A stretch of 64,000 nt of DNA, taken from assembly GCF_023073355.1 (NCBI RefSeq), contig NZ_JADPJI010000006.1:310001-374000 (forward strand). The letters are read 5' to 3'. The notes under the pieces are model-generated. The model was not told the origin of the DNA and ran no database searches. It saw nothing but the letters and a program-made list of their open reading frames with translations. The position numbers were made by a program, and so were the translations under genes. Below, piece by piece: positions 58,967-64,000 of the stretch. This DNA is from Bradyrhizobium sp. 199. Lineage in GTDB: Bacteria; Pseudomonadota; Alphaproteobacteria; Rhizobiales; Xanthobacteraceae. The first letter of the stretch is position 1, and the number at the start of each line of letters is the position of its first letter.

Positions 58967-59178
58967 TGTATGCTCCCTGTGCGATGCAGGCGGGAGCCCA
59001 ATGGTCTCTCAGCCACCGACGCCTACGGACAAAGCCGAAGCCGGTGATGCCGGAACAATAAGCTTCCCATGCAAGGGTTGCAATCAATTGAAGGAAGCCA
59101 GCGTTGGGGCTCGGCAACATGCCGGCGATGCCCGGAATGCCAGGTTTATGGGTCAGACGCTACGGTCGATGCGTACGC

Positions 59179-59432
59179 TCATCGCGCTTTGCGCATGTCC
59201 GACGCTTGCTTTCGAAGTTCATGCGGATAAAGCCAACTCTCCCGATCACTGGCCGCAGGCGCGAACCTTTCGACCAAACGAGACCCGTCCCATAGTTCCA
59301 TCGGGTGCCCATCGGCCATCCGGCTCACAAGTTGGCGTGCTTCATTGTCACATGCGCAGCCCACAAGGGCCCTGCGCCGACGATATGACCTTCCGGATCA
59401 ACCTCATAGGCTCTGAACGAACGTTCGGCCAT
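59179..59432 (-). pseudogene. Small stress-type protein gene with a frameshift
   Basis: From ATG 59432 the product begins MAERSFRAYEVDPEGHIVGA and ends early. The expected continuation (CDNEARQLVSRMADGHPMEL, then WDGSRLVERF) is in another frame down to 59179. It matches the many Bradyrhizobium small proteins ending in a (V/M)ELWxGxRxV motif. An indel lies near 59370. Confidence 0.7.
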
Positions 59433-59611
59433 CGTGAGCCATCAGCTTAACTGATTGAGCCAAGTCGAGCACGCCGTGGAAACTCTGACAGTCACAAGGG
59501 TGAACAGCGTTCGTACGTCGCTTCGTGTCGCAAGCCGTCGATCACGATCCCCCGGGGTAACTTCCGCTTTGCCTTGCGGACCCGGCCTCGGGCGTGCGCA
59601 CCCCAGCCGGT

Positions 59612-59839
59612 TCAAGAAAAATCGACCCGCGGCGGCGGATAGCGCCGGGCCAGCATCGACAGCGACAGACGCCGTTCGTCCTCCGGGAGCTCCAGATAAG
59701 CCAGCACGAGCGGCCGCTTCCAGTCGCCGACGCCGAAATCCATCGCCGTCCATTTCTGCGGCTCGGGCCCTTCCAGGCCACGGACCCAGACGAAATAGCG
59801 GGGGATCTCCTCGGCGTCCGTCGCGCGTGTCCTGGCCAT
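59612..59839 (-). CDS. Small conserved protein, function unknown
   Basis: A 75-aa protein beginning MARTRATDAEEIPRYFVWVR, then WTAMDFGVGDWKRPLVLAYL and ending RRYPPPRVDFS. The regular composition and codon use support a real gene. I know it only as a Bradyrhizobium conserved hypothetical. ATG 59839 is preferred over a TTG one codon upstream. Confidence 0.68.
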   Translation of the reverse strand: MARTRATDAEEIPRYFVWVRGLEGPEPQKWTAMDFGVGDWKRPLVLAYLELPEDERRLSLSMLARRYPPPRVDFS

Positions 59840-60040
59840 CAAAGCTGCTCACTGCGTCCCATCGTTTGCGAGAGGATATAGGGAGCGGCCGTGCGAAGTC
59901 GATTGCCTCGCGGCGGTACAGGATCTAATCCCCATCGACAGTTCGGCGCTCGCACGGCTGGTGCCATTTCGCTCCTGAGGCGTCCGCGCCGACACGGCAG
60001 TCGGGCGGGCAATCGCTCCTCCTCGTCATGCTATGCAAGT

Positions 60041-60119
60041 GCGAGGAGCTCTTGCGACGAAAGCAATCCAGAATATTCCCCGGATGCATTCCTGATTGCT
60101 TCGCTGCGTTCGCAATGAG
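60041..60119. repeat. Degenerate intergenic repeat (GCAATC/GATTGC type)
   Basis: CGACGA-AAGCAATC near 60056-60068 pairs imperfectly with GATTGCTTCGCTGCG near 60095. I recognise it as an old copy of a common Bradyrhizobium element. Confidence 0.55.
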
Positions 60120-60309
60120 GATGTGGATACACGCGGGGGCAAGAACGAAGCTCTCGCAGAGGATGGTTCTCGCCCGGAACAAGGTCTGTCCGAAGGCTCA
60201 CCGCTTCGCGATTCAAATTCTGCTTGACCGAAATTCGGAAATATCGTATGTCGGGTTCATCCCGGCCCATGGACAAGGGGCGTTTCGCGATCGTCACGAT
60301 ACGCGGGCG

Positions 60310-60760
60310 GGTGACGGTGGACGTGGAGCGCATCGGCGCGCCAGCAATCGCAGGGCGGGCTTGCCCCGTGAGCGGTTGAGCAGCGCGCACACGACCGGTG
60401 CGGTCCGCGTACGGCAAAAGCGTGTGGTCCTGACGCCCGGGGTCTGTGCGTCAAGTCTTGCGGTGATGTGGCGGCCAACCGGTGCGCGCATCGATCCGCC
60501 GCAAGGCGACGGGGGCAATAGTGCATCGCTCCCGGGGGAGAGCACGCCATAAGCCGTCAAACCACTGCGCAGGGAAAGGCCGGGATGTCCGGGCTGCCCT
60601 GTATGCCGCTGTGCATCTGTTTTCGCGCAATTTGCGCACAGCGGACCGCGGGTGCCAGCCGGCGCCCGGCCTTCCCTGCGCCCTTTCGTCAGGAAAGGGT
60701 GTCAAGAGAAGCACAGGACTCGGGCGTCATGCGCTGCGAGGCTGTCGCGGCGTGTCTCGT
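60310..60760. repeat. Long structured dispersed repeat (~450 bp)
   Basis: I recognise this sequence as one that recurs, often mis-annotated as hypothetical proteins, across Bradyrhizobium and relatives. It includes a long-range stem: 60567-60584 (GCGCAGGGAAAGGCCGGG) with 60665-60681 (CCCGGCCTTCCCTGCGC), one bulge; inside it CCGCTGTGC (60606-60614) with GCACAGCGG (60636-60644); and a 7-bp hairpin CCCTTTC/GAAAGGG (60681-60699). Limits are approximate. The function is unknown. Confidence 0.6.
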
Positions 60761-60975
60761 TATTTGAAAACTGAAGTGCGCGCGCTCGTCGTGCCGATCA
60801 GCGCCACAACTCGCAGGTCGCTACGCGGTTGATGTCTGTGAGGCGGCGTCCGGGAGGGAAGCGATTGAGCTTTGCTGAGACAGTCCGTCTTCGCCAAGAG
60901 GCTTCGTCGGACGGACACGCTTCAACCTTCGGTTCAGCGTGGCTCGCCCAGCCGTAGCTGCGAAGCAGCGAAGGC

Positions 60976-61060
60976 TGGTGCCCCTGGCCGGAATCGAACC
61001 AGCACTCCTTGCGGAACTCGATTTTGAGTCGAGCGCGTCTACCAGTTCCGCCACAGGGGC
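60976..61060 (-). tRNA. tRNA-Leu (CAA)
   Basis: An 85-nt class II tRNA. Acceptor GCCCCTG/CAGGGGC, D-arm with GGTAGAC, anticodon arm CTCGA-CTCAAAA-TCGAG (anticodon CAA), a long variable arm, T-arm GCTGG-TTCGATT-CCGGC and an encoded CCA. Confidence 0.95.
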
Positions 61061-61099
61061 CCCCGGTCAGCCCTTGAGGGAGCGTCGCGAAGCCGGCGG

Positions 61100-61127
61100 A
61101 CTATAGCCATGGACAAAGCGGGGTCAA
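61100..61127 (-). promoter_or_regulatory. Promoter of tRNA-Leu
   Basis: On the minus strand TTGACC (61127-61122), a 16-bp spacer and TATAGT (61105-61100), about 40 bp upstream of the tRNA. Confidence 0.75.
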
Positions 61128-61216
61128 CCCGCGCCAAAGTGATCCCGGCCGTTCTCGACAGGCGCATGGACGGGGGCTAGAGGCTTAAAGGAGCGACCCA
61201 CCGGAAAGAGGCTGCC

Positions 61217-61756
61217 GTGACGACCGAGAGTGCCGCCATACCTGCGTTCAAGCCGGCTGCCGGCAGCTCCGCGCTGACGGCCTCGCTGCTCGTCACGCTG
61301 ATTGCGGCTGTGACGATCGCGGGCGCCTGGTTCTTCCAACTCGTGCTGGAGATCCTGCCCTGCCCGCTCTGCCTGGAGCAGCGCTACGCCTATTATCTCG
61401 CGATTCCGCTCGGTGCGCTGACGGCGATTGCGGCTCGAAGCGGCGCGCCGCGGCCGCTGCTGCTGGCGGGGCTCGCGATCCTGGTGCTGGCCACACTCGC
61501 CAATGCCGGCCTCGGCGCCTATCATTCCGGCGTCGAATGGGGATTCTGGAAGGGGCCGACCGATTGCACCGGTCCCATCGTCAACCTCGGCAACGCCGGC
61601 GATCTTTTTTCAAGGCTCGACACTGTGAAGGTGGTGCGCTGCGACGAGGTGCAGTGGCGCTTCCTCGGCCTCTCGCTCGCCGGCTACAATTTGCTGATCT
61701 CGCTCGTGATGGCCGCGATCGCCGCGTGGGGATTTGTGGCGACGGCGAAGCGCTAA
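61217..61756 (+). CDS. dsbB: Disulphide bond formation protein B
   Basis: A 179-aa inner-membrane quinone reductase-like protein that reoxidises DsbA. It has four helices; the first Cys pair is C49/C52 in EILPCPLCLEQRY, the second is in the loop (TDCTGPIVN ... VVRCDEVQW). The GTG at 61217 is the start. It is convergent with the AbrB-type gene (3-bp gap). Confidence 0.93.
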   Translation: MTTESAAIPAFKPAAGSSALTASLLVTLIAAVTIAGAWFFQLVLEILPCPLCLEQRYAYYLAIPLGALTAIAARSGAPRPLLLAGLAILVLATLANAGLGAYHSGVEWGFWKGPTDCTGPIVNLGNAGDLFSRLDTVKVVRCDEVQWRFLGLSLAGYNLLISLVMAAIAAWGFVATAKR

Positions 61757-61759
61757 AGC

Positions 61760-62845
61760 TCAATCATCCACGTCGTCCTGGGTCCGTCCGAACAGATGCA
61801 CGATGCCAGGCGTCGCGATCGTCACGAACACGAAGCGCGACAAATGATGGGCGCCGACGAAGATCGGGTCGATGTGCAACGTCAATGCCAGCGCCAGCAT
61901 GGCGTCCATCGCGCCCGGCGCGAAGGCGACGACGACGTCGGAGAATCTGACCTGCGTGGTGAGTGCCACGATCCCGACGAAAATGGCGGAGACGGCGATC
62001 GCGACGGTGAACGAGCCTAGCGCCGCGTTGATGTGACCGGCGAGCGTCTTGATCCGCATCCGCGCGAAACGGCTGCCGATCAGCGCGCCGATCCCGACCA
62101 GAGCCACGCCGCGCCCCCAGTCGGGCAGGCCGCCCTCGACCCAGCCGGCGCCATGCAGCACGCTGGACGCGATCATGGCACCGAACATCCAGCTCGCCGG
62201 AAACTTGATCAGACGCAGGAACAGCGCCATGGCCAGCGAGGCTGCGACCAGCGCCACGAGCCCGAGCGGCGAGGCGATCGTCGTCGTCGCCGGCGGCGCG
62301 GCAGAGGGCACCACGCCGGCGAACGCGAGCAGCATCGGTAGTGCCGCGGTGAGGATGATGACGCGCATGGTCTGCACCACCGCGATGCCCGGCAGGTCGG
62401 CGCCGCGCTCGACCGCCAGAATCGTGATCTGCGACAGCGCGCCGGGGCTGCCGGCAAGGAAGGCCGAGGTGCGGTCCCAGCCATGGACGCGCTGGAGGTA
62501 ATAGCTCGAGCCGAAGGTCGAGCAGAAGGTTGCGAGCGCAAGCAGCCCGATGGTGAGGGGATAGGCGCCGACCTGCTGCAGCAGATGGCGCGAGACCACC
62601 GAGCCCAGCGAAATACCGAGCAGCACCAGCACGGTCTGGGCCAGGAGTGGCGGCAGCGACAATTGGCGGCCGGCGATTGCGGCGATGGCGACTGCGATCA
62701 TCGAGCCGGAGATCAGCCCGCCGGGAAGGCCGGCGAGCAGAAACACCAGGCCTCCGGCGGTGCCGATGACGAGCGTCTCCGCGGTGCTCAAGAGCCTGGC
62801 GCGGCTTGGCCATTCGAACGGCAGGGAGGCGGTGGTTTGCTTCAC
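61760..62845 (-). CDS. AbrB-type (PF05145) membrane protein
   Basis: A 361-aa integral membrane protein with about ten helices in two similar halves (LVIGTAGGLVFLLAGLPGGL; KFPASWMFGAMIASSVLHGA), matching the family once called putative ammonia monooxygenase, now AbrB-type. A glycine-rich segment (FLAGSPGALSQITILAVERG) recurs in each half (FAPGAMDAMLALALTLHIDP). It may regulate or transport; the substrate is unknown. The GTG at 62845 is the start. Confidence 0.88.
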   Translation of the reverse strand: MKQTTASLPFEWPSRARLLSTAETLVIGTAGGLVFLLAGLPGGLISGSMIAVAIAAIAGRQLSLPPLLAQTVLVLLGISLGSVVSRHLLQQVGAYPLTIGLLALATFCSTFGSSYYLQRVHGWDRTSAFLAGSPGALSQITILAVERGADLPGIAVVQTMRVIILTAALPMLLAFAGVVPSAAPPATTTIASPLGLVALVAASLAMALFLRLIKFPASWMFGAMIASSVLHGAGWVEGGLPDWGRGVALVGIGALIGSRFARMRIKTLAGHINAALGSFTVAIAVSAIFVGIVALTTQVRFSDVVVAFAPGAMDAMLALALTLHIDPIFVGAHHLSRFVFVTIATPGIVHLFGRTQDDVDD

Positions 62846-62944
62846 GCCACCTTATCGCAAATCAGCGAGAGGCGCACAATTGCAGGCTCGTCATGCCGCA
62901 ATGCGTGCGCCTCTTCCTGATGCTCGTGGAGGATCGCGGCGAGC

Positions 62945-63226
62945 TTACTTCTTGTCGGCGGCAGGGGCGGCGGGCGCCGCGGTGCCGGCCCTCGCTGCCT
63001 TCTTGCACTCGCGGCGGAATTTCTTGCGCTCCTTGCCCTTCAAGCCCTTGGCGTCAGCCTGCTTGGAGCATTCCAGCGACTCCGCCGAACGCTCCTTCGG
63101 CGCCTTCCTATCGGCAATGGCGGCTGCGTCGGGCTTGGTTGCCGGCGCGGTCGTCTGCGCGAAGGCAATGCCGCTGACGAGCAGGGAGGCCAGAGCGGCG
63201 GCGGCGAGGCGGGACGTGAAGGTCAT
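62945..63226 (-). CDS. PsiF-like small exported protein
   Basis: A 93-aa protein with a signal peptide (1-23, ending GIAFAQ), a linker, and a basic PsiF-repeat-like region (RSAESLECSKQADAKGLKGK, then RKKFRRECKKAA) with two Cys. PsiF is a phosphate-starvation-inducible periplasmic protein of unknown function. ATG 63226 gives the signal peptide. Confidence 0.82.
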   Translation of the reverse strand: MTFTSRLAAAALASLLVSGIAFAQTTAPATKPDAAAIADRKAPKERSAESLECSKQADAKGLKGKERKKFRRECKKAARAGTAAPAAPAADKK

Positions 63227-63427
63227 GTGCTGCACTCTGCTTGCGAGAATTGCGGAGAGCAGGGACCGTCGGCCTACGTTGCTGAACGCGACATGAATGA
63301 TGAGAACGACAGGATCACTATATTTTGCCGGCGCAACGCATCGCATCCTTGTCCCAAGCGGCCGGCACGCTAGGATAGTAATGTTCGTTTCACTTCCCTC
63401 GGGGGAAGACCAAGGAGGAGACCAGGG

Positions 63428-63910
63428 ATGACCATTCAATCAAAATGGCTGTGCGCGATTGCTTTGTCGGGATTTGCTGCGTTGACGGTGGCGGCGCCAG
63501 CACAGGCGCTGACATCGCAGGAGTGCAGCGCGAAATACCAGGCGGCCAAGAAAGACGGCTCGCTCGGCACCACGAAATGGAATGACTTCCGCAAGGCTCA
63601 GTGCGGCGCGGATGCAACGCCCGCTGCTGCGCCGGCTGCGGCCGCGCCCGCCGCTCCCGCCGAGCCGAAGCAGGCGAAGAAGGAGGCGGCCCCCGCCGCC
63701 GCGCCGACCCTGCCGGCCGGCCCCGCGATCTATCCGAACGCGGTCGATCCGAAATACGCCAAGGAGACTCCCGGCAAGGGGCGCCTGCACACCTGCGTCG
63801 ACCAGTACAACGCCAACAAGACCACCAACGGCAACGGCGGCATGAAGTGGATCGAGAAGGGCGGCGGCTATTACAGCGAATGCAACAAGAAGCTAAAGGG
63901 CGCTGCCTGA
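63428..63910 (+). CDS. Exported protein with Ala/Pro linker, function unknown
   Basis: A 160-aa protein with a signal peptide (1-27, ending APAQA), an N-terminal Cys segment (QECSAKYQAAKKDGSLGTTK, then WNDFRKAQC) resembling the PsiF-like neighbour's pattern, a long Ala/Pro/Lys linker, and a C-terminal domain with two Cys (LHTCVDQYNANKTT; YYSECNKKLKG). AAGGAGG precedes the ATG. It is divergent from the PsiF-like gene. I know it as a conserved hypothetical. Confidence 0.82.
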   Translation: MTIQSKWLCAIALSGFAALTVAAPAQALTSQECSAKYQAAKKDGSLGTTKWNDFRKAQCGADATPAAAPAAAAPAAPAEPKQAKKEAAPAAAPTLPAGPAIYPNAVDPKYAKETPGKGRLHTCVDQYNANKTTNGNGGMKWIEKGGGYYSECNKKLKGAA

Positions 63911-63926
63911 GCTTCGTATCGATGCG

Positions 63927-63953
63927 AAGGCCGGAGCAACGCTCCGGCCTTTT
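63927..63953 (+). terminator. Intrinsic terminator
   Basis: AAGGCCGGAGC (63927-63937) pairs perfectly with GCTCCGGCCTT (63941-63951) around an AAC loop, ending in four T. Confidence 0.88.
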
Positions 63954-63957
63954 CGCC

Positions 63958-64000
63958 AAAGCATGAACTGCACAGCGGTTTTCCGAAAAGATCATGCTTG
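63958..64000. repeat. Dispersed palindromic repeat, copy 3 (at the window edge)
   Basis: It starts AAAGCATGA and continues with GCGGTTTTCCGAAAAGATCA, as in 24621-24669, with the middle shortened or divergent. Confidence 0.75.

Larger units (their letters stand above)
59840..60975. other. 1.1-kb region without supported genes
   Basis: All open frames here are low-complexity, mutually overlapping and unlike proteins. It holds two repeat elements (60041-60119 and ~60310-60760), then filler up to tRNA-Leu. Confidence 0.6.

Noticed and set aside
60257..60714. Several small open frames in the structured repeat
   Set aside because: I attribute them to the dispersed repeat; stems are conserved on both sides and composition is not protein-like.

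Overview
The window is alphaproteobacterial, almost certainly Bradyrhizobium: high-GC coding sequence, short ATGA/GTGA-type overlaps inside operons, a coxBA-ctaB-coxF-ctaG-coxC-SURF1 cluster close to thrC and hemA, a split F0 ATP synthase operon (I-a-c-b'-b), FixK-type boxes, and several intergenic palindromic repeat families that I recognise from Bradyrhizobium genomes. It looks like ordinary chromosome. I found no rRNA, CRISPR array, phage or symbiosis genes, and one tRNA.

Layout. 0-3.4 kb: the N-terminal part of a PodJ-like polarity protein, a RES/Xre-type toxin-antitoxin pair and a PadR regulator. 3.5-9.4 kb: a beta-oxidation cluster (NTF2-like protein, acyl-CoA dehydrogenase, thiolase, FadB fusion). 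9.5-12.3 kb: divergent GST/MarR pair with a perfect operator palindrome, then gshA. 12.4-17.1 kb: PAN-domain protein, frameshifted nucleotidyltransferase, lepB, tldD, DUF433 antitoxin with a frameshifted DUF5615 toxin, and an IalB-like protein. 17.5-24.1 kb: the aa3 cytochrome c oxidase operon with its assembly factors. 24.2-31.3 kb: divergent NarX/NarL-like two-component pair, thrC, M16 peptidase and a GNAT. 31.4-34.1 kb: the F0 operon with a clear sigma-70 promoter. 34.4-45.0 kb: an exported protein, YjbQ, an MHS-type transporter, a CrbR/CrbS-like response regulator and SSS-fused hybrid kinase, hemA and an MBL hydrolase. 45.2-49.7 kb: chemoreceptor, outer-membrane beta-barrel and small proteins. 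50.1-55.3 kb: a peptide-type ABC transporter operon. 55.3-61.0 kb: a gene-poor, partly decayed stretch with a broken irr-like gene, an mddA-like methyltransferase, GFA protein, Crp-like regulator, another frameshifted small gene and a long structured repeat. 61.0-64.0 kb: tRNA-Leu(CAA), dsbB, an AbrB-type membrane protein and two small exported proteins.

How it fits together. The core is energy metabolism: cytochrome oxidase with copper and haem assembly factors, ATP synthase F0, haem synthesis (hemA) and fatty-acid oxidation. Oxygen control is visible in the DNA: a perfect FixK/FNR palindrome lies at a class-II position upstream of hemA, a second perfect one lies upstream of the irr-like remnant, and a looser FixK2-type site precedes coxB.

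The most unusual items are: a 214-bp MITE-like element between the hybrid kinase and hemA, with 16-bp perfect terminal inverted repeats and 6- to 8-bp flanking direct repeats; a roughly 450-bp structured repeat at 60.3-60.8 kb; the irr-like pseudogene behind an intact FixK box; and four frameshifted genes in one window. Coordinates and translations were read directly from the sequence. Family assignments are from memory of protein families, with no database search.
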